Part shown: positions 34,201-45,780 of the stretch, in pieces
Layout: each line of letters opens with the position of its first letter
How positions within the stretch are numbered: position 1 is the stretch's first letter
Assembly: GCF_963576545.1 (NCBI RefSeq)
Contig: NC_083646.1
Location: 20,898,989-20,962,988, forward strand
Length of the DNA stretch: 64,000 nucleotides
DNA from: Limanda limanda
Taxonomy: Eukaryota; Chordata; Actinopteri; Pleuronectiformes; Pleuronectidae
Direction of reading: 5' to 3'
The notes under the pieces: model-generated
Databases searched by the model: none
Seen by the model: only the letters and a program-made list of their open reading frames with translations
Told to the model about the DNA's origin: nothing
Made by a program: the position numbers and the translations under genes

Positions 34201-37200
34201 CTTCAGAAGTGTGACACTGTGAATAGTGTGTTCATCTTGAATACTGAAAAGGCTTTGGAAAGCTGCTCACAGAAGTAGGGCTTTTAACTAGAGGTGCATT
34301 TTCCAAACTAAACACACCTCTTCCTCGTTTTTGACATCTCTGTCTGTCTGTCTGTCTGTAGAACTGTGTACTTGGCATGTGTATTTGTCCAAGGAGGTGC
34401 AGTGTGATTTGGAAACATAATATTTTCAATATCAATAAACTTTAAATAAACGGGCGACCAGGGCCAGTGGCAGCTGGGAGTCATGGATGTAAGCTACGTC
34501 GATCACGACAACAGCGAGTTCACAACAACAGCAATGACAACTGATTCTTCACTTCGGGGTCTTGCATACTGAGTTGAGCTTCAATTAACCTTGCATTAAC
34601 AGGCAATCAGCTCTTTGTGCAGCAGCCTCAGGGTTCTTTACTTGCCGCAGTTCAATTACTGCAGGTCACCCATTCAAAGAGAGCTGCAACCAGAATTACC
34701 ACGAGACAAGCAAACAGACCAATCCAAACAGGCAGGATTAAAACGGCACAGCAGTAGTTTTTGGAAAATACGGAATTCACAAATCTCAGCTTTCTGATAC
34801 TTCGACTCGTTCTTTTGCATCAAGCAGCACTGCACCTTCCGCGCAGTGAATGAGGTCATGCTGATTTTTTATGTAAAAAGTGTTGTCGTAGCACAAAGCA
34901 CAAAATTCCTTGTAGAATTGTAAGGCCATCAGAAAACAAGTTTGATGTGTCTCCAGGTGGCAGCCTTGACTCAGAGGACCTTGACTGGAGGGCAGAGAGG
35001 CTGAGAGAACTTCAGGCTGCTCTTTTATGCATGGATCCTTCTCTTTCTCTTCTTATGCCTCTAGTCTCAAAGGATGGGTCAGGGTTATGGTCAGGGTCGC
35101 CCTTCTTGTGTATTTTATTTCCTCCCTCACAGCACTATGAAAGGGTCAACCCATTAAAAGCACAGATTAACTACTCTGTAATGTCTGTGAGTGTGTGTGT
35201 GTGCGTGTGTATGTAGGTGTGTATGGATTCTCCCGCACCCTGGCCTTGCCTCCTTTGGCTCTTCAGTCATGAATACACATTAGTGACGGTTCGCTTTTAA
35301 GAGGTCAGTAGTTCAACCCAGTAATCATGTTTCTGCGTTTGAACTCTCTCCACCTCTGTTTTGACATTGGCTCTGATGTTGCCCCTTGTGGAGCGAGCTG
35401 GTTTGCCATTTTGTGCTGACACCCTCGCCAACATCCACCCCGCATGTGTGGAGTTGGGCCTGAGGGTGTCTTCATCAGGCCTGCAGGCTGCTGACATGCC
35501 ATATTGATCTTGCAGCTCTCCTTCCCCTGCTTCATGTCAAACAGTCACATACTGCGCAGACCTTTGAGGCCAAATTTTCTTCCACCCATGTGATTGGCAT
35601 AAGTCCAGTGTGAATAAGATAAATTTCTTCTTTTTGAACTTTATTATTGTTTCTTGTGCATGTGTAGTCCAGTCTTTTCTAAGTGATGTTTTCATGAAAC
35701 TTTCACAGCTTAGGGATACGCTTTGCAAGAAGGCATGGAGTTTGGATTTTAATTTGAAAGACAATGCTGATGAACCTCAGTGCTTTAATACAGTGAACAC
35801 ACAGCAGCCTCTGATATGTGTTTCTAAGCAGTGAAAAGATGTATGGAGTTTTCCTTTACCGGAGACAAATAGTTTGTTTCCTGGAGAACAGTTGGAGAAG
35901 TAGTGGCCGTGAAGAGTGTTGATCTATTGAGATTGTTACAGAACTCTGATAAATCTTGCTGCTGGCCGCCATCCTCAGCTGCGGTGAAAACTCTGGATTA
36001 AAACATTGCTGCTCCTCTTGTCAAGGTGATGAGTGGATGGGGGGTGTAATTGGGCTTTATAAAGAGTGACTCCCGCGCCTGAAGCCACAAGTTCCTCCCG
36101 CCCCTCCCTCCCCTTTGCTGCTCTTGGCTTTGGGCGAGATAAAAACAAAATGGATTGGTGCAATGGTAATTAAACAGCTGGCTCCAAAGTATGAAGATGG
36201 GCTCAGGATGGACGTGAGAGCAAATGAGTGACAAACTAAGTGAATTTTCTGAATTAAATCACCTCTCTCCTACTTCCTACGTCTCTCAGAGGATTTTTAT
36301 TGTGTTTTTGCTCATTACCTTATCATCAGTTTTTCCCAAGAGAATAGGTAAAATATGCTGATGGATTCTCTGAGGTCCGGGGAGTTTTTGGCAGTCTCAG
36401 GAGTTTTTCGTCGATCCTTTACCACGTGAAGTGATGATGTGGAAACTATCCCTTTTGTTATCTTGGCAGGACAGTCTGTTGTAAATAGCTCTGAAGTTAT
36501 CTGCTCAGCACAGTCACTCGGAAAAGAGTAATTGGATAATTAATTTAGTCCCGGACAGGTGAAACACACTTTCATCTTGCCTGCCTTTCTGTGGCTCGCA
36601 AGGTCCCATGGACATGAGGTGGATGTGTGTTAGCACAGCATATTTAAAGGGTGTTATCTGCCCCCACACAAAGCATGAGAGGAAATGAGTTCACATGAGG
36701 CTTGTCAATGGTTGGACCAATATACATACTGAACATGTACCTGGACAATACTGTTCTTGAATTCAAATAGATCAACGTTTTCCACCAGTGATGGGATCAC
36801 CAGTACTCCAGATATGAGTTCCACATACAGACAATCCCCTCTTGAGACGGACAGAGATTTCTGTAATTAGTATATAAATATATTTGCAGTGTGGACCACA
36901 ATGGGCCAGCAGACCAACACCATATAGACTTCCACTACAAATGCATACAAATATGGTTAGGTGAGGAAACATTGGCATCAGAATAACTATTTGATTTAGG
37001 TCATGGAATAATCTGAATGGTGGTTTAATTATATAGAGTTAACGAACCCACAATGACTGCTGGAATGAATCAGAAAGCTAACAGCAGGCTCCTGAGCTGC
37101 ATGATTCAAACCATCCACGCAACTCTAGACTAATGTCAAGCAAGCCAAGTTTTCATGATATAATTTTGTGGTTATGATTAAGTACAAATTGGCTAATTGG

Positions 37201-38035
37201 AATGTAATCAGTGTTGTTAAACCCTCAAATGATCACCAAAGTTATACATCCTTACAATATATACTGGCACTCAATGCAGTAGATATCATGGTTACACCAA
37301 AGGAAAACTCAGGGGATCACGAGAGGATTTATTTAGTAAATGTACATAATTTACATGAGGTTTTGTGTCTCTATAACAACATCAGACTACATCTAGTTGT
37401 ATTGTTTTTAAGAAATGGCATTCTCCACATTACTTAAAAATTGGTAATATAACCACCTAACAATGTTTATCTAGGAAACCCATCTCATTGAGGAAATTAC
37501 TACTCATTTGTGGTACATTCACATGAATTAAAAACAAAGGTTTTACTACATTCTGACAATCCAAAGATTATCAGTGAATATGACAGACACAGAGGGATCA
37601 GAATGGACAGCAGCATGGACTAGAAGTGACAGTCTGTTTCATTTCTCCCTGGTGATGAGGTTGGGTTTCTCGAATTTCCTCCAAAATGCTTTCAATGCCC
37701 TAATCAATAATTTCAACTGCTGCCAACATAATTCTCCACAACCATCATCTTTTAAAAACTCGCCAATTCACTAACTCTACAAATCATCATTGTAAGTTTA
37801 ATAAAGTGCCACTGTTTATATATATAAAGATGCATGAATGCAGTCCTGGTGTTTGTGAATAATGTTTCTGTCCATAAACCCTTTTCAGGGTTTTTGGGGA
37901 AATGGGAGAGAGTTACATGAAGTGTGCTGCCATTTATAGGAAGAAGCAATAGTAATGTTAAAGCTTTAAGTTGTTTCAAATTGTATTCGGACAGATTCTG
38001 CTTCAGCACTGAAACTTAATACAGGATTATAGTCA
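31261..38035. other. Intergenic DNA
   Basis: AT-rich and mostly unique in appearance. A (TCTG)n tract lies at about 34339-34360 and a short TG tract at about 35188-35215. No gene is supported; ORFs are short and lack motifs. Confidence 0.6.
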
Positions 38036-38629
38036 GTGGTGTACAAAGTACTTGAAAGCCATACTTGAGTAAAAGCACAGATATCTTCCCTGAAAGTGAC
38101 TTCGGTAAAAGTAAAAGTCACCAGTCAGGAAATGACTTGAGTAAAAGTCTTAAAGTAGCTCATATTAAATGTACTTAAGTATCAAAAGTATATGGTGTTG
38201 AAATGTACTTAAGTATCAAAAGTAAAAGTACAAGTATCAAATTAAAAATGTAAAGTGCTTTTTATAGTAGGCCTACACAGAAACAAAACAACCGAAATTG
38301 TTCTATTCAGGCTTTATGTCAACTGATTTCAATTATTATTTATAAAATAATATAGAACTCATACATGAACAAGTGAAATTGGAAGTGATGAAACTTAAAA
38401 TAAATATTAAATAACATTTTCTTACTTTCTAACAAAGAACTTTAACCACTTTAAACAAAAAATGTCGGGTTGTATTGTTACGTGCCATGACAACCATGCC
38501 ATATAACAGGACTTAAAGCGACACTTGTAGAACATAAACTGACAATGCATAAAATTACAAAACCCAACAGTGTTTTTTTCCTTTTTGTTTGTATTTACAG
38601 TGATTGATAAGGTCTGATTTTGAGACCCG

Positions 38630-38756
38630 TTTCACCATGCAACTACACAACCCAAACCTATACCAAAGTTTACAATTTTGAAATAAGCAGACCTAAAAAC
38701 TCAATGCAGTGGTTAAACTTTGGTAGAGGTTTGGGTTGTGTAATTGCATGGTGAAA
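38630..38756. repeat. 43-bp inverted repeat (41/43) with 41-nt spacer
   Basis: Bases 38630-38672 pair with 38714-38756 with two mismatches. It lies within the transposon, 36 bp past the transposase stop codon, and is not part of the element ends. Confidence 0.85.
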
Positions 38757-38791
38757 TGCCTATAATAACTTTAATTTGTCATAGTGCTTTA

Positions 38792-39156
38792 TTAAAAGTC
38801 AACAAACTTGTGGTTCATCTTCAGCAGAAGTTGATTCTCAAAATTGTGCGAATCCAGCCGAGCTCTTTGAGGGCTGAAGACAAGTCCTGCATAGCTAAAC
38901 AGTCGTTCACAAGCTGCAGAGGCAGGCAGAGGTGTGTTCAGCTTAACAGACAACTTGCAGACAGCAGGGAACGTCTTCAGTACATCCATCTGATTTGCTG
39001 TAAGGGCCAGGTATCCATCTAGTTGCTTGGAGCTGTCTTGAGTTACGTGAGAGCTCTTCAGCGAAGAGAAGAAGTCTCCCTCATCAGATGAGCTGGATCT
39101 GGTGGCTTCTCCTGACAATGAAGGATCCGCGATCTGCTCCTTGATGTAGTCCATTC
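38792..39156 (-). pseudogene. hAT transposase exon 4 (dimerisation region)
   Basis: After an acceptor TGTATTTCAG it encodes MDYIKEQIADPSLSGEATRS. It ends with NTPLPASAACERLFSYAGLV then FSPQRARLDSHNFENQLLLK, the conserved hAT C-terminal dimerisation motif, and a normal stop. The exon itself is intact. Confidence 0.78.
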
Positions 39157-39283
39157 CTGAAATACAGGGAGGGTCAAAATAGAATTAGTACAGCTGAAAT
39201 ACCATTAACCCTGATTTCATGTACACTCACATATTATTTTCCTTTACAAATGTCAACATTTATCATCTTCATTTGTCTTACCG

Positions 39284-39600
39284 ATTCTGATTGTAGCAAT
39301 ATCTTTTGTCCATGCAGTTCTAAATTTAGGGAGGAGAATAGCAGCGGCAACCAATTCAGGGTCTGTTGACATGTGGCCAAAGCGCTTGTTTATCCCCACT
39401 TTTAAGGCTTCAACCAACGGCTTGCAGTACTTTAGATGGAGCTTGGCTTTCTCCAGTTTTGAACTCAACAGGGTAATAGTCAGAAGCAGCCATCCCATCT
39501 GGACATTCGTTTCGGCCTGAAGAATGTTGATGGCCTGGGCGACTGGGCTCATGGTGGTGACATACTCAGTTAGGAAAGTGAGTTCAACTGGATTGAACCT
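39284..39600 (-). pseudogene. hAT transposase exon 3
   Basis: The acceptor TTCCAAACAG opens FNPVELTFLTEYVTTMSPVA, with ETNVQMGWLLLTITLLSSKL downstream, ending ATIRI before the donor GTAAGA. It is a typical helical region of hAT transposases of the ZBED/Charlie type. Confidence 0.7.
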
Positions 39601-39909
39601 GTTTGGAAAAAACAAAACATCAGTGTTTTACCACGCTGCATAAATATTTTATCCAAATAATCAATAGCTTATTAATCTATAAGGTTTTAGGCTAAGGTTT
39701 TAAAGTAAATCATGTAGCCAATTCTGGGGTTGTCTACCGGTTCCTATTGTGGTTCAGTTTATTGGGGCAATAAAATATTTTTACCACTACTGGAGTTGCA
39801 GTAGTAGATAGGTTGTTGAAAGCTGAACAGGATTTGTAATGATGGATCAAAAGTGGATAAGTAATTTCCCCTTAGGGATCACTACATATGCCGGATTTTT
39901 TCTAAGGGG

Positions 39910-40815
39910 TCAAGAACAATATATAAATGTAGGTGTTGCTGTAATAGGTAACAAACATTTATTCCAGAGTCCATGACACTTGCTGAATGCTGAGCGATGC
40001 AGTTTTTTGTATGCATCGTTGGCAGTTGCTTTTTCAGCATCGACTGTAGAGACCAAATTGAGCAGATGACAGGCACAGCGTTGATGCTTTGGGAGCTCAA
40101 ATTCCGAGCCATCATTCTGATTTAGGATCTCTGACACTTCAGCAAACTCCACTCCTTCATCACCCTCATTCTCTTCTTCCTCCCCTGGTTCTGCATCACC
40201 GCAGACTTCATTGTTGTTTGTCTCCTCCCCGAAAACTTTGAAAGCCTTTAGGAAGTTGGAACCGTTGTCGGTGGTTGTTCTCACAATTTTGTTCCTGATT
40301 CCATATTCTGAATGGATATCATTGAGTGCGGTGGCCAAAACATCAAAGGTATGGGAACCTCTCAAATGTCTACAGGCCAGGGCTGCTGATTTTCTGGTTA
40401 GGCTGTCAGGGTCCACCCACTGGGCAGTCACACCAATAAAGCTCCTTCTTCTGACTGACCAGCAGTCTGTAGTGGTGGCGATGTGATCCACAGCCCTCAT
40501 GGCCTCAGATACCAATATTTTCATTTTCTTGGCGACAGCTTCAATCCTCGAACGCAGGGTGGCCCTTGAGATGAATTTAGCATTAGGCTGTAGATCTGTG
40601 ACAAAGTCTCTAAAGGCTTGATTTTCCACTGTAGAAAATGGCTGGAGCCCTCTGACAACAAACTTCACCACAGCTTTGTCTATTGAGCTTTGAGAGATGG
40701 ATCTGGCATTCACCAATGTGGTCTGTTTGAGGGTGGAAGTCCCATTTTCCAAAGCCCGTTTTCTTTTCAGTGCCGTCAGCTCCTCGTATTTGGTTTTATG
40801 ATTTGCATGCTTTCT
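39910..40815 (-). pseudogene. hAT transposase exon 2 (catalytic core, 3' part lost)
   Basis: An acceptor (TTTGATGTAG) opens RKHANHKTKYEELTALKRKR, which completes the BED finger. Further on are MRAVDHIATTTDCWSVRRRS and RTTTDNGSNFLKAF, matching hAT/RNase-H-like core motifs with the catalytic Asp in TTDCWS and TTDNGSN. The zinc-binding-like HQRCACHLLNLV follows. Similarity stops after FSKCHGLWNK; the usual continuation is absent, so about 100 residues seem deleted before the next exon. Confidence 0.75.
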
Positions 40816-41446
40816 CTACATCAAAAAAAGAAGAGAAAAATATCAGTTTGATGCTCATCACACAGCAGTTATTACAATGACAGGCAGCCTACAGTTTGTT
40901 TAAACATGAATGTTATTGTTAATACATTTTAATATCCCTTTCACAGCAGAAATTTTGACACTAAACTAGTAGGGTAGGGTAAACAGTTATTATCAATGAT
41001 ATCGGCAGATGAATATATTACATTGTATATAAATAGAATTGCATCTTTCCTAGGTTACTGAGGTAGGATATGCAACTATATGTTGCAGCCAGAGAATATA
41101 AATGGGGGAATAAATTACCAACTGCACTCAGACAATGGACATACAGAATATACATAGATTCAGCAGAAAGAATATACTCTACAAATAGCTGTAAATGTAG
41201 TGAACTATAACAATTATGAGCTACATGCAATCCAAACAACAATTTGTGTATGCACGCCTCCGCTTGGACCATACCTGGACGCGCATGCACGTGTCTACTT
41301 TGTAGACACGCATGTTAAGCATGTTAAGTAAAATGCTCAGCTGTATCTGTTCTGTTAGCAAACTATATTTTACCAGCGAGACTTTTGCACTTATTCCTGG
41401 CACAATACATAACATGACTCTGGCTGCCATTACTTAATTCACTTAC

Positions 41447-41659
41447 CTGAATGTGTTTTTTGAGGTTCGACGGAGAGTTTTGAAACGCCATTATTTCCGT
41501 CTCCCTCGGTAGACACAAGAGGCACTTCATTCGATAGGATGCATCTTGTATCCCCACGAAGGCAAATATGTTCGCGAGATACGGCCACGGGTGTGGTTGA
41601 TTTGGTTCTTCGGCGGTGTCTTCAGCATCAGCGATGGATGAGGTGGATGAGGTAGCCAT
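41447..41659 (-). CDS. hAT transposase exon 1 (BED finger, first half)
   Basis: The ATG (CAT on plus at 41657-41659) opens MATSSTSSIADAEDTAEEPN. It continues to YRMKCLLCLP, the CxxC half of a BED-type zinc finger, and SNLKKHIQ, its first His. A consensus donor CAG/GTAAGT follows on the minus strand. BED fingers bind transposon ends. Confidence 0.7.
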
Positions 41660-42166
41660 GGTGGTTCACTCCGGTTGAGTCGGGTTGACGGCTAACTGCT
41701 TATCTCCCGTGCCGCCCTCAAGTTATCCTCGCGAGACACCGTCGGTTCACGCACAGTCCGGATAATCCAATCGCGATGAGAGACAGTTATAATTATATTC
41801 AGATTTTAATTTGTAACGAGTAACGAGGTGTTCAATGAAAATGTAGCGGAGTAAAAGTATATATTTTTTCTTTTAAATGTAGTGGAGTAAAAGTAGAAGT
41901 CCTGATGAATAAAAATACTCAAGGAAAGTATAGATCCTCAAAAAAACTACTTAAGTACTGTAACGAAGTACTTCTACTTCTAGTCACATGTATTCATTGT
42001 TTTGGATTTAACTTTCTTCTGGCAACCTAGTTTGATGCAAAGGCTGGCAGCTGTCAAAAAGCTAGAGACCAAGAGCAAAGACTCTCCCTGCTTGCTGGCT
42101 TGCATATAGGCAAACCATGACCCTGCCTCCTCCATTTTGGCAGATGGGCCAAATAAAAGTCAAACT

Positions 42167-42737
42167 AAAAGGATAATTTTGTTTTTTCTTAGTTATTTGA
42201 AGGGCTGATTTACCCAAAAATCTAAATTCACTAATTACCTACTCACCACTATGTCGATGGAAGGGTGGGTAAAGTGTTTGAGTCCACAAAACACTTTTGG
42301 ATTCTCAGGGGTAAACAGCGTTGCAGCCAAATCCGATACAATTGGAGTAAATGGTGACCAATCCTTTAAATGTAAAAAACAACAGAATAAAACCCTAAAA
42401 TGTCTTCATACTGCTGTTGTGGTGTCTTCCAAATGACCATTAGTCCCGACATTCGAATTTGACTAAAACAAGGTCCTTTACACCATGTTTTTAAGTTAAA
42501 TGTCCGTTGTGTTCCAACTTGCGAACCCTGCTCCAGAGGATGAAGGCATTTGTATTTAATTTTTTTTTTTCAGAATTGGTCTCCATTTACTTTGATTGTA
42601 TTGGATTTGCTTCACTGCTATTTACTCCTAAAACTCAAAGTGTTTTGTGGACTCAAACACTTCACCCACCCATCCATCTACATAGTTGGGAGTCGATAAT
42701 GAGTGCATTTTCATTTTTCTGTGAACTATCCCTTTAA
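42167..42737. mobile_element. Fold-back MITE
   Basis: The left part (AAAGGATAATTT, CTACTCACCACTATG, AAGTGTTTGAGTCCACAAAA) is repeated inverted in the right part (TTTTGTGGACTCAAACACTT, CATCTACATAG, GAACTATCCCTTTAA). The long arms (about 190 bp) flank a short centre. No protein is encoded. Confidence 0.75.
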
Positions 42738-45659
42738 TGCTGCTCAAACAGGTCTTGCATGTCATAGATAAAGCTGATATTGTGTCAGATGACCGTGTGT
42801 ATTAGCAGGACCTCAATACTGCAGCATCACGCCACAATCACTACCACACAAACTCTGGATAATTTGGCTTCATGTTTGTACAGTGGGAGGAAGTGGAGTG
42901 CAGTTGTTCATACAGTCTGTGGATATAACAACAACGAAAGTAAATGATGACTTATTGACTTTACATTTCCAAAGCTGTTATATTTATTCTGCTGCCATCT
43001 GATTGTTGATTGAACAATGACACTGCACAGCCAGAAAATCTGCCATCAGGAAAAAATGACAAATACAGCTCAATATCTTGTGATGTGTCAGTGCTTAGTG
43101 CTGAGTCCTATTTCCAAACATCAACACGTCTCCTCTTCAATAAAGCAGCAATTTGATCACATTCACTCCTCTGCAGAGTGTGTGCTAAATGCATGTGTGT
43201 TGCACTTTAGTTGTCGCTTTACTGCAGAAAGGGGACACTGCTTCCTGTGTTGGTGCTGATAAGTGCTGGACGTCAATCATGCACAGTGGGATCGTACAGA
43301 TTGCGTGTCATTACTGGGAACCCTGCAGTTTAGGACACTTTTTGGTGTTGAGGTGCAGCTAAGCATAGATCAGCAACACTTGCAAATCACTGCTAAAAAC
43401 TATACACTTATTCTGTTCAAAGCACAAGTTCAATAGTTCTCAATACCCCCGCAAGCTGTTTGTCAGATTTCCCGGAATACTGGTCCAATCATGCTGTCTT
43501 GTCATGTCTGAGTTTCATCCCTCTCTCATCTCATCAGACAGAATAGAACCAGACCACACAGGAAGTCATGAGGTTCCCTGGTGCTCTGTGGCGTGGCTTG
43601 GAAAGAGGTCTCATTAAAGTGATTATTCTGATTAGTCTCTGAATGCATCCTGCAGTGCAAAGCTCTAATCATCACACACTAATACATCTAACCCTGATTG
43701 ACATCTAACCCTCACAGTTGTCACAGAAATAACACCTACATCAATGCTGAATTTGGGAAGTTAGCCAAGCGGGCAAGTAGTTAAGTCCCTCTATTGAAGG
43801 AAATGGAACGTGGAGGAGCTGCAGGTCCAGTGGATTAAAGCAGAGCTGTCTCACCAGCTTATTAGTCATCTATTAACGATTTCACTTAGTGAGGAAGAGC
43901 CAAAACCAAGTCTTATCCTGCAGGAGGAGGAAGTGACAGAATGTCCAAACATGAATTCACAAAGTTCTTTATGTTTGAGTAACAAATATATCATAAGGAA
44001 TATGTTGTGTATCAAATCAGACCCACTAGCCTTAAAAAAAAGAATGAGGACAGGGTGCAGAGGCGGTGCAGATGTGATGGTGATTTTCTAGCTTTGTCCT
44101 TGTTTGTGGAAAGGATGCAAGTGAGGGTATAGCCGCCTTTTTCTCTGCACCAACAATTATTTGTCACTGCTTTCTGTCATCTTAGAATGACAAAGACTTG
44201 GATTTGGAAACCAAAATAATAAAAAATTGCAAACAGACAAAGGGAAAATAAGGATGTTTATGAAATGAATACACCAAATGTAGAAATCCTATATTACCAC
44301 AGCATTGTCACACTACAGTCTTTGTTTTTGACATTCTGAACAATCATTACCAACACAAACTGCCAAATGTGAGACAGCTTTTCTTGCGAACGCCTTTTGC
44401 AAAATAATAAAATAATCTCCTGTTTGTTCAAGGCTCAAAATGCTATGTACTTCAAATTGATGATCTCATGTTTCTGCACAGAAAACAAGACAAAGGCATA
44501 GTTTGGACATCAAGTCCTAATAATGGGATGTTTGCAGGACCCATAAAACCGTATAACAGTCTCTTGTTCTTTCATGTTGTTGTAGGACACGTAGATGGAC
44601 AAACCAAGCCGTGTGTTTATGTGTAATTCTTTATTTTCATTGTCCTGCGAAGTTTAAAGAGACCACCATCAAGGGGCACATATATTCCAGGTCTAAAAGC
44701 CTGTTCCGTTCTCTGTGGCTCTGATGCAGGGAAAATTACCCTCTTTCAGAGTGTAGCCTTGATGTGGAGCTGCTTTTGTAGGCTTTTAGTGTTTCTGTTG
44801 ATCAGACGTGAAAACAGTGGAGGTGAGTGCAGGTAAGGCCGAGCTGTACAGTGCTGACGCTGAGGGCTTTTAATCTCCATTAAGGCTGCATAATGCCACA
44901 TTTCAGATCTGATTTGATTTGACGTCTCTCGCCTCACCCCTAATCACCCACCTACGGCCGCCACCCAGCAGGAGTGCTGACATTACTCCGTGCCGAGCCG
45001 CACGGCAGCAGCTTGTGAAAGCTGGAATGGCTTTCCACTGAACCGTACCAGATTTACTCTGAGGAATGTTACACACATGCCGGCCCCAAGCTTGAATGGA
45101 TTATTTAGCAAATAGAACAACAAAATATATATTGTTAGAATGAAAAACTTTACCTAACTTGTGTAAATAATTTATAGTATGGGACTACATAAGAATATAA
45201 TAAATATATAGACTAAATAAAAATGTAAATGAATTTGTGAAAAATATAAGGGACAAAATAAAAAAATGACTAAATGAACATTACAAAGAAATGATCAACA
45301 AACATTTTGAATAAATTTATATAGGAATTGATAATGGATTAAAAAATAAAAATGTCAAGAATGGGTGTCAAAAATGCTGAGTATTTAAATGTTTGTTTGA
45401 TGAATTAGGAACTAAAAACAGTAATAAATGAATGAATGAGTATCTAAATTAGTCAGTTGATGCATGATGTACATAGTCAATTGTAGATAAATAAGTGCAT
45501 TCATAAATGATTACATAAGATATGTGTAAGTCAATATTAATTAATAAAGGAATTGAGCAAATCATTGAAAACTGAATAATTAGAGTGACTTTAGCTGTTC
45601 TTAAAGCAGATAAGTTAATGCAACCTAAGAAGGAAAACAATGACAATATAATTGGGCCA

Positions 45660-45780
45660 TTTAAAGGGAAAGGGTTAACCCAAAATTGAAAATTCTCTCA
45701 TTATCTACTCACCACTAGGAGGGTTGGTTGACGTGTTTGAGCCAACAAAACTCTTTTGGAGTTTCAGGTTCACATCCAGT
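45660..45780 (+). mobile_element. Partial copy of the fold-back MITE
   Basis: The segment AAAGGGAAAGGGTTAACCCA ... ATTATCTACTCACCACTAGG ... GTGTTTGAGCCAACAAAACTC matches the left arm at 42167-42310. The right arm is not apparent within the next 500 bp. Confidence 0.55.

Larger units (their letters stand above)
38036..41980 (-). mobile_element. hAT-superfamily DNA transposon, decayed
   Basis: The termini carry short related repeats rich in AGTACTT and AGTAAAAGT. TAGTCA occurs just outside both ends (38030-38035 and 41981-41986), though a full 8-bp duplication is not clear. Subterminal copies of ACTTAAGTATCAAAAGTA occur at about 38170-38225. Inside is a minus-strand, intron-containing transposase with a BED zinc finger and a hAT C-terminal dimerisation region. 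An internal transposase segment seems deleted. Confidence 0.8.

Noticed and set aside
34947..35216. Possible exon after CTCCAG with an acidic, Leu-rich translation
   Set aside because: Only one splice-like site, no matching neighbouring exons and no recognisable family.
43755..43800. tRNA-like string GTTAGCCAAGCGGGCAAGT
   Set aside because: No B box or cloverleaf partner in the expected place.
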